A DNA stretch of 64,000 nucleotides from Pseudogulbenkiania ferrooxidans 2002 (GTDB taxonomy: Bacteria > Pseudomonadota > Gammaproteobacteria > Burkholderiales > Chromobacteriaceae), in the NCBI RefSeq assembly GCF_000174355.1, contig NZ_ACIS01000011.1, forward strand, positions 1 to 64,000. Reading direction: 5' to 3'. A program made the position numbers and the translations under genes. Below the pieces are notes generated by a model. It did no database searches. It worked only from the letters and a program-made list of their open reading frames with translations, and was not told where the DNA came from. Shown one piece after another: positions 51,354 to 61,521 of this stretch. The first letter of the stretch is position 1, and each line of letters starts with the position of its first letter.

Positions 51354-52676
51354 CTAGTGCTCTTCCCGATCGAGCTGTTGCGCCAGGTCCTGCAGCGCAG
51401 GACTGATCTCGACGCGATACGGCCGCGTGGCCGGCAAGCGGCGCAACTGGGCGGCAACGTGGTCGCGGCTTTGCGCCAGGGTCACCGCCGCGCCCACGCG
51501 CTGCCCCTGGCGCATGCAGCTTTGCAGCAAGGGCTCGCCGGCCGGCGGCGGTTCGTCCAGCAAGGCCACCACGTCGTGGTCGAAGCGGCCGTCCGCGGCG
51601 TAGCAGCGATACACCTGCTTGCGGCCGGGCCAGGTCGCCTTGCCGGTGGAGCGCTTGCGCCGCGCCGTGCCGGCGTATTCCTGCAGCTTGTAGACGCAGT
51701 CGAGGTAGGGGCTGTCGCAGGCGGTGTCGACGCGCGTGCCGACGCCGAAGCCGTCGATCGGCGCCCCCGCGGCGAGCAGGCAACGCAGCTCGTCCTCGTC
51801 GAGGTTGCCGCTGCAGAAGATGCCGATGCCTTGCTGGCCGGCCGCGTCGAGGATGGCCCGCACCGCGCGGGCGTGCGCGGCGAGGTCGCCGCTATCGAGC
51901 CGCACCGAGCCGATGCGGATGCCCTGCTGCGCCAGCCGGGGCGCCAGTGCCGCCACCTTGCGCGCCGCCGCCTCGGTGTCGTAGGTATCGATCAGGAGCA
52001 CCACGTTGTCCGGCTGCGACCGGGCAAAGTGCTCGAAGGCCTCGACCTCGGTGGCGTGCGCCTCGACATAAGAATGCGCCATGGTGCCGAACACCGGGAT
52101 GCCGAACCGCATCCCGGCCTGCACCGTCGCCGTGCCGTCGTACCCGGCCAGGTAGCAGGCGCGCGCCGCCATCAGACCGGCCTCGCCGCCGTGGGTGCGG
52201 CGAAAGCCGAAATCCACCAGGCGCTTGCCCGGCGCGGCCAGCGCGCAGCGCACCGCCTTCGACGCCACCACGGTCTGGAAATGCACCAGGTTGATGAGCC
52301 GGCTCTCGATCAGCTGGGCCTGGGCGATCGGCGCCGTGACGCGCAGGATCGGCTCGTTGGGGTAGAACAGCGTGCCCTCGGGCATGGCATCGATGTCGCC
52401 GCAGAAACGAAAGTCGCGCAGGTAATCGAGAAACGCCGGCTTGAACCGGTGCTGGCCGGCGAGCCAGTCCAGTTCCAGGGGGGTAAAGCGCAGGGTCTCG
52501 ACATACTGCAAGAGCTGCTCCAGGCCCGCCGCGATCAGGAAATCGCGCCCCGGCGGCAGGCTGCGCACGAAGCATTCGAATACCGCGGTCTCCGCCATGC
52601 CTTCGTCGAAATAGGCCTGCAGCATGGTGAGCTGGTACCAGTCGGTGAGGAGCACGCTGCCGGACGAGTCGCTCAT
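51354..52676 (-). CDS. pncB: Nicotinate phosphoribosyltransferase
   Basis: 440 aa. Opening LLTDWYQLTMLQAYFDEGMA, the block DFGFRRTHGGEAGLMAARAC with the phosphorylated-His type region, FGTMAHSYVEAH and IRIGSVRLDSGDLAAHAR, and GFGVGTRVDTACDSPYLDCV. It makes nicotinate mononucleotide from nicotinate and PRPP with ATP. The start at 52676 overlaps the pncA stop (ATGA). With pncA it forms a two-step nicotinamide salvage operon. Confidence 0.94.
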   Translation of the reverse strand: MSDSSGSVLLTDWYQLTMLQAYFDEGMAETAVFECFVRSLPPGRDFLIAAGLEQLLQYVETLRFTPLELDWLAGQHRFKPAFLDYLRDFRFCGDIDAMPEGTLFYPNEPILRVTAPIAQAQLIESRLINLVHFQTVVASKAVRCALAAPGKRLVDFGFRRTHGGEAGLMAARACYLAGYDGTATVQAGMRFGIPVFGTMAHSYVEAHATEVEAFEHFARSQPDNVVLLIDTYDTEAAARKVAALAPRLAQQGIRIGSVRLDSGDLAAHARAVRAILDAAGQQGIGIFCSGNLDEDELRCLLAAGAPIDGFGVGTRVDTACDSPYLDCVYKLQEYAGTARRKRSTGKATWPGRKQVYRCYAADGRFDHDVVALLDEPPPAGEPLLQSCMRQGQRVGAAVTLAQSRDHVAAQLRRLPATRPYRVEISPALQDLAQQLDREEH

Positions 52677-53269
52677 GCCGCCAGATCCTGAAACACCACC
52701 GGATGCGCGCCGAGCCGGCACATCTCGCCCTCAGCGCGCATGCCGTCGTCAGGATCGACGTTGACGGCACGGATCGCATCCACCAGCAGACACACCGTGA
52801 AGCCCTGCTTGAGGGCATCGCGCACGGTGTTGAGCACGCAATAGTCGGTGGCGAGCCCGCCGACGAACACGCGCTCGACGCCGCTACGTCGCAATTGCGC
52901 GGCCAGCTCGGTGCCGTCAAAGCCGGAATAGGCGTCGTGCTCCGCCTGCGTCGCCTTCGACACGATCACTGCGGAACGCGGCAGGTGCAGGGTGGGCGGG
53001 AACAGCGCGCCGTCGCTGCCGGCCACGCAATGCACCGGCCACGGCCCGCCCTGCAGGGTGAACGAGCAGTGCCCAGCCGGATGCCAGTCGCGCGTGGCGT
53101 ACACGGCCAGGCCCTGCGCGACGAAGATGTCGATGTAGCGGTTCAGCACCGGCACCACTTCGTCGCCGTCGCCGACCGGCAGGTGCCCGCCGGGCAGAAA
53201 ATCGTTCTGCACGTCGACCACGATCAGGGCATCGCGCGACGACAGCGCTATGACAGACGCAGGGGACAT
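52673..53269 (-). CDS. pncA: Nicotinamidase
   Basis: 198 aa isochorismatase-like amidase. Catalytic Asp in VVDVQNDFLPGG, metal-binding Asp/His in ATRDWHPAGHCSF, Lys in VSKATQAEHDAYSGF and nucleophile Cys in GLATDYCVLNTV. It deaminates nicotinamide to nicotinate, the substrate of the coupled PncB. MSPASVIAL at 53269 is the family start. Confidence 0.95.
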   Translation of the reverse strand: MSPASVIALSSRDALIVVDVQNDFLPGGHLPVGDGDEVVPVLNRYIDIFVAQGLAVYATRDWHPAGHCSFTLQGGPWPVHCVAGSDGALFPPTLHLPRSAVIVSKATQAEHDAYSGFDGTELAAQLRRSGVERVFVGGLATDYCVLNTVRDALKQGFTVCLLVDAIRAVNVDPDDGMRAEGEMCRLGAHPVVFQDLAA

Positions 53270-53367
53270 GGTTTTTACCCCGAAGCAACACGATCTCGCT
53301 TTATTGTAGACGCCCCGTCCCGACGCAGCCGACGCGGGGCCGGGCTGCGCGCCGCGGAGCAAGTGCC

Positions 53368-54030
53368 TCAGGGCACCGGTGCATGGCCCGGGGCAAAGTG
53401 AAAGCGCAGCCAGCGCGCGGCTTGCTCGGCCACCTCGGTCAGCGTGCCCGGCTCCTCGAACAGGTGGGTGGCACCGGGAATGATGACGAGCGAGGTCGGG
53501 CTGTGCATGTGGGCCTGCGCCTCCTGATTGAGGCGGATCACCTCGGTGTCGAGCTCGCCCACCAGCAACAGGGTCGGGCTGTGCACCTGCGCCAGCGCCG
53601 CCGCGCCGGCCAGGTCGGGGCGGCCGCCACGCGACACCACGGCGGCGATGTCCGCGCCCTGATGCGCCGCCGCGCGCAGCGCCGCGGCCGCACCGGTGCT
53701 GGCGCCGAAATAGCCCACCGGCAGCGCGGCGGTGTCGGGCTGGCGCTTGAGCCAGGCGGTGGCGGCCTCCAGCCGCTCGGTGAGCAGGGCGATGTCGAAG
53801 CGCGTCTGGTAGACCTGGTCTTCCTCGCGCGTCAGCAGATCGAACAACAGCGTGGCAATACCGGCCTCCTGCAGCACCTCGGCCACGTAGTTGTTGCGCG
53901 GGCTGAAGCGGCCGCTGCCGCTGCCGTGGGCAAACAGCACGACGCCGACCGCCCCCAGGGGAATCTCGAGGTGCCCCTCGAGCCAGGCCTCCTGCACCGG
54001 AATGGCCACTTCACGTTTGCCGCTTTGCAT
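53368..54030 (-). CDS. Dienelactone hydrolase-like alpha/beta hydrolase
   Basis: 220 aa cytoplasmic protein. Oxyanion segment VLFAHGSGSGRFSPRNNYVA, nucleophile Ser in GYFGASTGAAAAL, Asp in LLLVGELDTEVI and His in IPGATHLFEEPGT. The HGSGSGR form and length match the DeoC/phosphoribosyltransferase-associated hydrolases, not true dienelactone hydrolases. RBS GCGAGGGGGC before ATG 54030. Monocistronic, 98 bases upstream of pncA on the same strand. Substrate unknown. Confidence 0.82.
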   Translation of the reverse strand: MQSGKREVAIPVQEAWLEGHLEIPLGAVGVVLFAHGSGSGRFSPRNNYVAEVLQEAGIATLLFDLLTREEDQVYQTRFDIALLTERLEAATAWLKRQPDTAALPVGYFGASTGAAAALRAAAHQGADIAAVVSRGGRPDLAGAAALAQVHSPTLLLVGELDTEVIRLNQEAQAHMHSPTSLVIIPGATHLFEEPGTLTEVAEQAARWLRFHFAPGHAPVP

Positions 54031-54190
54031 CTTGCCCCCTCGCCACCGGCACGCCGGTCAGCCGGTGTATCGTCCCTTCACTGTAGCCCATGGCGCTGCG
54101 TGCCGGGCGATGATCCGGGGCCTGGAGCCGGGCACGCGGCGATGGCCGCACCGTGGCGGCGCACGGCGACTCGCCCCTCCCTAGCGATCG

Positions 54191-55174
54191 CTATGAGCGC
54201 TCCGCAGTCCCTTGCTCCCGAGCCGCCCGCCAGGCCTTGGGGGTCACGCCGAAATGCGCCCGGAAGGTGCGGATGAAGTAGCTCTGGGTGGCAAAACCGC
54301 AAGCCCACGCCACCTCCTTGCCGGCCCGCGCGCTCTCGCCCAGCAGACGGGCGGCGCGCTCCATGCGCTGGCGGTTGATGAAGGCGGCGAGGTGTTCGCC
54401 GGTCGTCTGGCTGAACAGGTGCGACAGGTAATCCGCGGTGCAGCCCGACTGCGCGGCGAGACGCCGCACGCTGAGCTGATGATCGCCCAGCTGGTTCTGC
54501 ACCAGAACGCGCACCCGCGCCACCAGCGGCGGCTCCTGCCGGGTGTCGGCGCTGGCGTCGTCGAGCGCGCGCAGCACCCCGGCGGTGGCCGCCACCACCA
54601 GCGCTCGCGCCTGGGCTGCGGCCCAGGCCGGCTCCGTGTTCGTCGCCGCACCGGAGCTGCGCCCCAGGCGCGCGGCATCGGCCAGCCAGTCGTGAATGCC
54701 GTGCGCCTGGGCATGCTGGCGCGCCTCCAGGTGCAGGATGCCCGGCTGCCCCGGCGCTTCCTCGTGGGCGATGTGGCAGATCAGCGTCGCCCCCTCGGCG
54801 TACACCACGATATTGCAGAACGGCGTGCCGTCCTCCGCCGCACCGACGCGCTCGGCGTGCAGCAGCTTGGGAGGGAGCACCAGCGCCTCGCCCGGCCCCA
54901 GCCGCAGCTCACCGTGCGGAAAGCGGAAGCGCGTCCACCCCGCCACCTGCAGGAACAGCTCGGGCGCCAGATGGAAGTGCCCGTCGCCGCCGGCCGCCCA
55001 CTCACCCGCCGCGCCGGGCAGCCGCAAGGGCCGGGTTCCGTCGGCCAGGCCGTGTACAAACGCCGCCAGCTCGCGGCGCATCCGGGGGGCCTGTTCGGGC
55101 GCGGCCTGGCGCGGGCTCGGCTGCCGGACGGTCGCTTCGAACGGCGGCGGCAATGAATCCAGGTTTTTTGACAT
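54191..55174 (-). CDS. AraC-family transcriptional regulator
   Basis: 327 aa. An N-terminal cupin-like sensing domain (about 40-160, [20 protein letters not shown]) and a C-terminal double helix-turn-helix (about 225-320: [20 protein letters not shown] and the second helix pair ending [19 protein letters not shown]). It is divergent from the thuA-gfo operon with a 151-base gap, so sugar-responsive control of that operon is likely. Inducer unknown. Confidence 0.9.
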   Translation of the reverse strand: MSKNLDSLPPPFEATVRQPSPRQAAPEQAPRMRRELAAFVHGLADGTRPLRLPGAAGEWAAGGDGHFHLAPELFLQVAGWTRFRFPHGELRLGPGEALVLPPKLLHAERVGAAEDGTPFCNIVVYAEGATLICHIAHEEAPGQPGILHLEARQHAQAHGIHDWLADAARLGRSSGAATNTEPAWAAAQARALVVAATAGVLRALDDASADTRQEPPLVARVRVLVQNQLGDHQLSVRRLAAQSGCTADYLSHLFSQTTGEHLAAFINRQRMERAARLLGESARAGKEVAWACGFATQSYFIRTFRAHFGVTPKAWRAAREQGTAERS

Positions 55175-55325
55175 TCTTCGCAGTTTTTTCGCGCTCTTTC
55201 AGATTGAGAGAAGGCCCGACGGACGGCTACTCTTTTTCACGTCGGACCACACCATTCGGCACCACCAGCCAAGAAGACCGGAACTCGGTTATTGCCTGGC
55301 GGTGAAACCACCCTGGAGGAGCATT

Positions 55326-56135
55326 GTGCTAAAAACCAAGATTTCTGTCATTGTCTGGAACGAATTCCGCCACGAGCGGGAGAACGAGGCGGCACGCGCC
55401 ATCTACCCGGACGGGCTGCACACCACCATTGCCGCCGCGCTCGCCGAGACGCCGGCGCTCAACCCCGGCGCGCTGCCGCTGGAGATTGCCACCGCCACGC
55501 TCGACGAGCCCGAGCACGGCCTGTCCGAAGAACGCCTGGCCGGCTGCGACGTGCTGCTGTGGTGGGGCCACAAGGCGCACGACCAAGTGTCCGACGCCGT
55601 GGTGGAGCGCGTGCAGCGCCGCGTGCTGGAAGGCATGGGGCTGATCGTGCTGCACTCCGGCCACTTCGCGAAGATCTTCCGCCGCCTGCTGGGGACGAAC
55701 TGCTCGCTGAAGTGGCGCGAGGCGGACGAGAAGGAACGCGTGTGGGTGGTCGAGCCGTCGCACCCGATCGCCGCCGGTCTCGGCGAGTACTTCGAGCTGC
55801 CGAACGAAGAGATGTACGGCGAGCGCTTCGACATTCCGCAGCCGGACAGCACTGTGTTCATCTCGTGGTTCGAGGGCGGCGAGGTGTTCCGCTCCGGCTG
55901 CTGCTGGGAGCGTGGCCACGGCCGCATCTTCTACTTCCGACCCGGCCACGAGGCCTACCCGACCTACCACGACGCCAACGTGCAGCGCGTGCTGGCCAAC
56001 GCGGTGCAGTGGGCCACCCCGCGCGTCAACATCGTCGATCGCTGCCCGATGTCGCCGCCGCTGGAAAAGCTGAGCGAAAAGACCGTGAGCTTCGGCAAAG
56101 TCGGCATCCTGCAAGGCAAGGGAGATATCCAATGA
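55326..56135 (+). CDS. ThuA-like trehalose utilisation family protein
   Basis: 269 aa ThuA-fold (class I glutamine amidotransferase-like) protein. Blocks are [61 protein letters not shown] and [20 protein letters not shown]. Start is GTG 55326, supported by GGAGGAG. Stop overlaps the next gene by ATGA. In Rhizobium-type loci ThuA works with the ThuB oxidoreductase in 3-keto conversion of disaccharides; the same pairing here supports a related sugar oxidation role. Confidence 0.88.
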   Translation: MLKTKISVIVWNEFRHERENEAARAIYPDGLHTTIAAALAETPALNPGALPLEIATATLDEPEHGLSEERLAGCDVLLWWGHKAHDQVSDAVVERVQRRVLEGMGLIVLHSGHFAKIFRRLLGTNCSLKWREADEKERVWVVEPSHPIAAGLGEYFELPNEEMYGERFDIPQPDSTVFISWFEGGEVFRSGCCWERGHGRIFYFRPGHEAYPTYHDANVQRVLANAVQWATPRVNIVDRCPMSPPLEKLSEKTVSFGKVGILQGKGDIQ

Positions 56136-57238
56136 ACGACGACTACAAGGTGGAAGTGAAAGACGCACCGCGCGCCGACGACGGCCGCCGCCTGCGCGTC
56201 GGCGTGATCGGCCTTGGCATCGGCCGCTTGCACATCGAGGGCTGGCTGCAGCACCCGCAGGTGGAGGTGGCGGCGATTTGCGACCCCGACCTCGAGCGGC
56301 TGGCCAAGGTCGGCGAGCAGTTCGGCATCGCGGCGCGCTACGACAGCGCCGACGCGATGCTGGCGGCGGAGCGGCTCGACGTGGTGAGCGTGTGTACCCC
56401 GAACAAGTACCACAAGGGGCTGACGCTGGCGGCGTTCGAGGCCGGCTGCCACGTGTTGTGCGAGAAGCCGATGGCGCTCAACGCGGACGAGGGGCGCGAG
56501 ATGCTCGCCGCGGCACAGCGCGCTGGCAAGCGCCTGATGATCAACTTCTCCTACCGCTTCTCGGCGCAGTCGCGCGCGCTGAAGGCGCAGGTGGACGCCG
56601 GGCGCTTCGGCGACTTCTACTTCGGGCGCTCGGTGTGGCACCGCCGGCGCGGCATGCCGGGTTTCGGCGGCTGGTTCGGCACCAAGGCGCTGGCCGGCGG
56701 CGGCCCCTTGATCGACCTCGGCGTGCACCGCCTCGACCTGGCCCTGTGGCTGATGGGCTACCCCAAGCCGACTTGGGTAATGGGTGGCAGCTACGACCAC
56801 ATCGCGCGGCCGCTGGCGGCGCAATCCGGCAAGGACTTCGACGTCGAGGACCTGGCCTGCGCGCTGATCCGTTTCGACAACGGCGCCACGCTGGCGCTGG
56901 AAGCGTCCTGGGCCGCCAATATCCGCGAAGCCGAACTGATGGAGACGCGCCTCCTTGGCACCCGGGCCGGCCTGCTGCAGCACAACGTCGGCGAGGGCTA
57001 CACCTTCGACGCGCACATCTTCCTGGAGCAGGACGGCGCGCAGTTCGACATGCGCCTCAATCCAGCGGCGACACCGGCGCACTCGGCGATGCACGATTAC
57101 GCCGAGGCGATCCTGAACGAGCATCCTCACCCGGCACCGGGCGAGGAAGGGCTGATCGTGATGGAAATCCTCGACGCAATCTACGCCAGCGCCCGCTCGG
57201 GCGAACCGGTGAGGATCGGCAGCGCGGCCCGCGGCTAA
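56132..57238 (+). CDS. Gfo/Idh/MocA-family oxidoreductase (ThuB-like)
   Basis: 368 aa. NAD-binding fold begins [20 protein letters not shown]; the family Lys-Pro motif is [12 protein letters not shown]; the C-terminal sheet domain holds [20 protein letters not shown] with the catalytic-region Asp-His. It is coupled to thuA by ATGA and lies downstream of the AraC regulator. Expected activity is NAD-dependent oxidation or epimer-type conversion of a sugar or its derivative; the substrate is unknown. No ABC sugar transporter is adjacent, unlike rhizobial thu loci. Confidence 0.9.
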   Translation: MNDDYKVEVKDAPRADDGRRLRVGVIGLGIGRLHIEGWLQHPQVEVAAICDPDLERLAKVGEQFGIAARYDSADAMLAAERLDVVSVCTPNKYHKGLTLAAFEAGCHVLCEKPMALNADEGREMLAAAQRAGKRLMINFSYRFSAQSRALKAQVDAGRFGDFYFGRSVWHRRRGMPGFGGWFGTKALAGGGPLIDLGVHRLDLALWLMGYPKPTWVMGGSYDHIARPLAAQSGKDFDVEDLACALIRFDNGATLALEASWAANIREAELMETRLLGTRAGLLQHNVGEGYTFDAHIFLEQDGAQFDMRLNPAATPAHSAMHDYAEAILNEHPHPAPGEEGLIVMEILDAIYASARSGEPVRIGSAARG

Positions 57239-57300
57239 CAGCAGCGACCGGCCTGACGCGCCACATCCAAGGTGGCGGCAATGGCCGGCCGCACGCCGTC

Positions 57301-57312
57301 TTCGGCCAACCT
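57301..57312 (+). repeat. Dispersed intergenic 12-mer TTCGGCCAACCT, copy 5
   Basis: Exact plus-strand copy between the gfo/idh gene and repeat C. Confidence 0.6.
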
Positions 57313-57431
57313 TAGCAGGCAGGAACAATGGCCCCGATCGACAGCGTGCAACAGCAACAGATCGGGAGAAACATCGAATCGTTCGCTGAGCCTGTTCCTC
57401 CCTGCCCCCAGCAGCGGTCACCGGCTCCAGG

Positions 57432-57580
57432 CTCAGAACCTGTTTACGATCTCGCGAGCTAGCGCGAGACAAGGCAAAAACGGCTGAGGAAGCGGCGTTT
57501 ACAAGGTGTAAACGAGCCTTCCAAAGCCGTTTTTAACGCCGTATCGCCAAAGCGCAGCAGACCGTAAACCGGTTCTCAGG
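57432..57580. repeat. MITE-like element with terminal inverted repeats (copy C)
   Basis: 149 bases. The left end TCAGAACCTGTTTACGATCT matches the reverse complement of the right end TGAGAACCGGTTTACGGTCT at 17 of 20 positions. Inside are CTCGCG-agctag-CGCGAG and a long hairpin at 57476-57534 (AAAAACGGCT/AGCCGTTTTT and CGTTTAC/GTAAACG stems). The arms resemble those of repeat A. The right arm overlaps the stop codon of the chemoreceptor gene, which on the minus strand is followed by GTCTGCTGCGC as in A and B. No transposase is near. Confidence 0.75.
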
Positions 57581-59525
57581 TCTTGAAGCGGCTCACCAGT
57601 TGGCCCAGCCCGCCCGCCAGCTCCACCAGCTGCACGCTGTGGCTCGCCGCCTCGTCGGCGTGGTGCGACACCTGGTGCGCCGCGCCGCAGACATGCTCGA
57701 TGTCGCTGGAGAGCCGCGCCGTGGCCTGGTGCTGATCGGTGCTGGCGCGCGCGATCTGCGCGTTCATCTCGTGGATCACCCGCACCGACTGCGAGATGCG
57801 GCCAAACGCCTCGCGTGCCGCGCCGCTCTTGAGCACCGTGTCGTCGGACTGCGCCAGACTGCTCGCCATTTCGCGGGCCACCAGCCGCGTGCCCTGGCCG
57901 AGCTTGTCGAGCAGGGACTGGATCTGGCGCGTCGACTGCTGCGTGCTTTGCGCCAGCGAACGCACCTCGTCCGCCACCACGGCAAAACCGCGCCCCTGCT
58001 CGCCGGCGCGCGCCGCCTCGATCGCGGCGTTGAGCGCCAAGAGGTTGGTCTGGTCGGCGATGCCGCGGATCACCTCGAGGATGGCGGTGATGTCCTGCCC
58101 GGCGGCCTCCAGCTCCTGCAGCGACGCCGAGGCCTGGCGCAGCGTGGCGCTCAGGGCTTCGACGCTGGCCACGGTCTCGTCCACCACCTGCTCGCCCTGC
58201 AGCACCGATTGCTGACCGTCCTGCGCCGCGGTGGCGGCCTGCTCACAATTGCGCGCCACCGTTTCCGCACTGTCCGCCATGCGGCTGACCGCGCTCGCGG
58301 CGTTCTCCAGCACCGCGAGCTGGGCCTGCGCCGTCTGGCTCATGGTGCGCGCGACGTGATCGACGCGCCCGGCCGATTCACCCACCTCGCCGGCCTTGAG
58401 GCTGGTCTGGCGCACCAGGTGCAGGATGGTGTCGAGAATGCCGTTGAAGCGTTGCGCAAGCGTCGCGGTCTCGTCGCGCGACGTCACCGTGAGCCGGCGC
58501 GTCAGCTCGCCGTCGCCGGCGGCGATGGCATGCAGCCCCTCGGCGACCTGCTGCACCGGGCGCGCGATCAAGCCGGCGAGCCAGCCGCCCAGCAGCGACA
58601 GCACCAGCACCAGGCCGAGGCTGATCGCGGCGATGGTCCAGGCCATGCGCTCGGCGTGGGCGTAGATCTCGGCGCGCTTGACCAGGCCGATGAACTTCCA
58701 GCCCAACAGCGGCGACTTGATCACGTTGGCCTGGTACGCCTCGCCGCCCAGCGTCACGGCAACCTGGCCGGCGTCGAGCGCGGCGTAGGCGCCACCGTCG
58801 ATCTCAGCCAGCTTCTTGAAGTTGTGCTCGGGCTTGAGCGGGTCGACCAGCACCGTGCCGTCGCCCTGCACCAGCATCAGGAAGCCGCTCTCGCCGATGC
58901 GGATCTTGCGCACCAGTTCGGTCAGTCCCTTGAGTGACACGTCCATCGCCATCACGCCGAACTTGCGGCCGTCGCGCTCGATGGCGTGGGCCGCACTGAC
59001 AATGGTGGCGTTGTCGCCCGGCCAGTAGTAGGCGTCGGTCAGCACGCTGCGCCCGGGGCTCGCCATGGCCTGCATGTACCACCCGCGCTTGCGGGGATCA
59101 TACGGTGCATTCACTTTCCCTTCCGGCCACTGCACGATGCCGCCGTGCTCGGTACCCACATAGATGTAGGCCAGGTCAGGATGATTCTGGCCGAACTGCT
59201 GGAACAGCCGGAACAACTCGCCTTCGTTGCCGGGCTTGCCGGCCGAGGCCATGCGCTGCTCGCCGGAGAGCGTGGAGAAGTTGCTGATCTCGGGGCCGAG
59301 CTGCGCCATCTGCGGCAGCGCGGCAAAGAATGCCACATCGTTGAATACCGACTGGAACGCGCCGCTCAGGGTCTTGTCGACCTGGCGGATTTCGCGGCTG
59401 CTGGCGTCGATGAAATGCTGCATCGCTTCCGAGCGCGCCTGCAGTATGGACAAGGTGGCGATGAACGATACCGGCAATAAGGTAGTCAGCAGGAAGCACA
59501 GCACCAACTTGGTACGTATCTTCAT
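57576..59525 (-). CDS. Methyl-accepting chemotaxis protein with dCache-type sensor
   Basis: 649 aa. Span 1 about 7-29, a large periplasmic double-Cache sensor about 35-285 ([36 protein letters not shown]), span 2 about 300-325, HAMP about 330-380, and a signalling coiled coil with the tip [20 protein letters not shown] and [18 protein letters not shown]. No C-terminal NWETF-type tether is present (ends VSRFKT). MKIRTKL at 59525 is the first Met before span 1. Likely ligand class is amino acids or organic acids, typical of dCache, but not determinable here. The terminal codons overlap repeat C. Confidence 0.92.
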   Translation of the reverse strand: MKIRTKLVLCFLLTTLLPVSFIATLSILQARSEAMQHFIDASSREIRQVDKTLSGAFQSVFNDVAFFAALPQMAQLGPEISNFSTLSGEQRMASAGKPGNEGELFRLFQQFGQNHPDLAYIYVGTEHGGIVQWPEGKVNAPYDPRKRGWYMQAMASPGRSVLTDAYYWPGDNATIVSAAHAIERDGRKFGVMAMDVSLKGLTELVRKIRIGESGFLMLVQGDGTVLVDPLKPEHNFKKLAEIDGGAYAALDAGQVAVTLGGEAYQANVIKSPLLGWKFIGLVKRAEIYAHAERMAWTIAAISLGLVLVLSLLGGWLAGLIARPVQQVAEGLHAIAAGDGELTRRLTVTSRDETATLAQRFNGILDTILHLVRQTSLKAGEVGESAGRVDHVARTMSQTAQAQLAVLENAASAVSRMADSAETVARNCEQAATAAQDGQQSVLQGEQVVDETVASVEALSATLRQASASLQELEAAGQDITAILEVIRGIADQTNLLALNAAIEAARAGEQGRGFAVVADEVRSLAQSTQQSTRQIQSLLDKLGQGTRLVAREMASSLAQSDDTVLKSGAAREAFGRISQSVRVIHEMNAQIARASTDQHQATARLSSDIEHVCGAAHQVSHHADEAASHSVQLVELAGGLGQLVSRFKT

Positions 59526-59775
59526 GACAGGGTTTCGCTCCGTGGCGGGCTGGGCGCCGTAACGTGTGCTCCGGGCTGCCGGACGAAAAAGACAGGACGG
59601 GATGGGATTCATGGCAGCGGACGATTGCGGCTACGGCACGCAGGGGCCGCGACCAGCACCCGGGGGGCCGATCGCGGCGAAAGAAGGCGCAGCCGCGCCG
59701 GACACCCTGCCGGCACGGGCTGCGTGCGGAGAGCCGTTCACGCCCCGGCGGCGGCGCCGGAGCACGAAGCGGTTC

Positions 59776-61143
59776 TTACTCGTCGGCCAGCGGCTGGCGC
59801 GAGGTTTCGCGGCTCACCAGGATGGCCACCAGCGCTACCGCGGCGGCCGCCATCAGGTACCAGGCCGGCGCCATCTTGTTGCCGGTCTGCTGGATCAGCC
59901 AGGTGGCCACCAGCGGCGCGGTGCCGCCAAACAGGGCGTTGGCGGTATTGAAGCTGAAGGCGAAGCCGCTGTAGCGCACCTTGGTCGGGAAGATTTCCGA
60001 CAGGAAGCACGGCAGGGTGCCGTCGTTCATCGTCAGCATGGCGCCGAACGCCACCTGCACCAGCACGATGCCGATGAAGCCGAGCGTCTGCAGTTGCTGG
60101 AACAGCGGCAGGGTCAGGCCGATGAACAGCAGCGAGGCCAGGATCAGCATGGTCTTGCGGCCGAAACGGTCGGACAGCGAGCCCATCATGAAGATCAGGC
60201 CGATGTAAGCCGCCAGCGAGATCGACGCCGCGATGAACGACTCCGATTCGCCCATGCCCATCTCGGTGGAGAGGTAGGTCGGCATATAGCTCAGCACCAG
60301 ATAGAACGCCACGGCGTTGAGGCAGGTCACGGCGAAGGCCACCACCACCTTGCCCAGGTGCACGGTCATCAGCTCCTTGATCGGGGTCTTGGCTACATGG
60401 TGCTTGCCTTCCAGCTCCTTGAACTTGGGCGAGTCCTCCAGGCGCACCCGGATGTAGCGGCCGATCAGGCCGAACGGGGCCGCCAGCAGGAACGGCAGGC
60501 GCCAGCCCCAGGAGTGCAGCTGGTCGACGGTCAGCACAGCGTGCATCACCGCCACGAACAGCGAGCCAAACAGCAGCCCGGCTGCGGTACTGGCCGGCAC
60601 GATGCTGGTATAGAAGCCGCGCTTGCCCTCGGGGGCGTACTCCGCCAGGAAGGCCGACGCCCCGGCATACTCGCCGGCCGCCGAGAAACCCTGCACCAGG
60701 CGGATGACCAGAAGCAGGACCGGTGCCCACAGGCCGACCTGGGCGTAGGTCGGCAGCAGGGCGATCAGGAAGGTCGACGCCGACATGATCAGGATCGACA
60801 GCGACAGCGCGCTGCGTCGTCCTATCTTGTCACCGAAGTGACCCCAGATGATGCCGCCGATCGGGCGGATGATGAACGAGATGGCGAACACGGCGTAGGC
60901 CGCCAGCAGACCGGTCTTCGGGTCGCTTTGAGGAAAGAAGACGACGGCTATGATCGTGGCGAGATAGCCGTAGGCGGCATAATCGAACCACTCGACGAAG
61001 TTACCGATGAAACTGGCCATCGCGGCCCGTTTCAGGGTGCTGCCGGAGTCGGCCCCGGCATGGTAGGTACCGACGTTGCCCGCGGCGGCGTAGCCGCGGT
61101 TAGGCAGGGTCTTGCGACCTCTGTTTGCTTTGTTGTCGTGCAT
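59776..61143 (-). CDS. MHS-family MFS transporter (metabolite:H+ symporter, ProP-like)
   Basis: 455 aa with 12 spans. MHS marks: FIGNFVEWFDYAAYGYLA near the N-terminus, GHFGDKIGRRSALSLSI (motif A) and IRLVQGFSAAGEYAGASAF. C-terminal spans include MNDGTLPCFLSEIFPTKVRY. MHS carriers take up proline, betaine, carnitine or dicarboxylates; its place next to the second sarcosine oxidase cluster suggests betaine or a related methylamine. It lacks the C-terminal coiled coil of osmosensing ProP, so nutrient uptake is more likely than osmoprotection. RBS GGAGGAG before ATG 61143. Confidence 0.85.
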   Translation of the reverse strand: MHDNKANRGRKTLPNRGYAAAGNVGTYHAGADSGSTLKRAAMASFIGNFVEWFDYAAYGYLATIIAVVFFPQSDPKTGLLAAYAVFAISFIIRPIGGIIWGHFGDKIGRRSALSLSILIMSASTFLIALLPTYAQVGLWAPVLLLVIRLVQGFSAAGEYAGASAFLAEYAPEGKRGFYTSIVPASTAAGLLFGSLFVAVMHAVLTVDQLHSWGWRLPFLLAAPFGLIGRYIRVRLEDSPKFKELEGKHHVAKTPIKELMTVHLGKVVVAFAVTCLNAVAFYLVLSYMPTYLSTEMGMGESESFIAASISLAAYIGLIFMMGSLSDRFGRKTMLILASLLFIGLTLPLFQQLQTLGFIGIVLVQVAFGAMLTMNDGTLPCFLSEIFPTKVRYSGFAFSFNTANALFGGTAPLVATWLIQQTGNKMAPAWYLMAAAAVALVAILVSRETSRQPLADE

Positions 61144-61521
61144 TTGGTTTCTCCTCCAAACTGATTGTAGTAGTGCGGAATGTCCGGTTCATTGCTCTGT
61201 TTTTGTGAACTTTTTGGATCACATGACTACTAAATTTCTCGACAAACGTTTCAGTGCCCGCCACCAATCCGGACCGATCCAGCCATGCGTCGACCTCGCC
61301 CTTTCTCCTGTGAGGCGGGCCGGCATGATGGGCTGAACACGGTCCTGCCCAGGCATGGGCGGGACGGGTGCTATGGCTCGGAAACGGGGTGCTGCAGCTG
61401 CGTCATTCCTTCTCTGGTGACGATCTCCTCTAGGTAAAAAAACCGGTTATCCCTTGTCCTGGCATCAGGACGCCTACGGCACGGGCGCGCCGAATCGGGG
61501 CCCGTGCGCGCCGCGCTCGGG
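61144..61521. other. Intergenic stretch between purU2 and the MHS transporter
   Basis: It holds the MHS promoter on its left side and the end of the sox2 operon on its right. A GTCC-GCCC/GGGC-GGAC hairpin lies at 61342-61365 and a GGCGCGC/GCGCGCC pair at about 61487-61513, neither followed by a T-run. No gene is supported. Confidence 0.4.
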
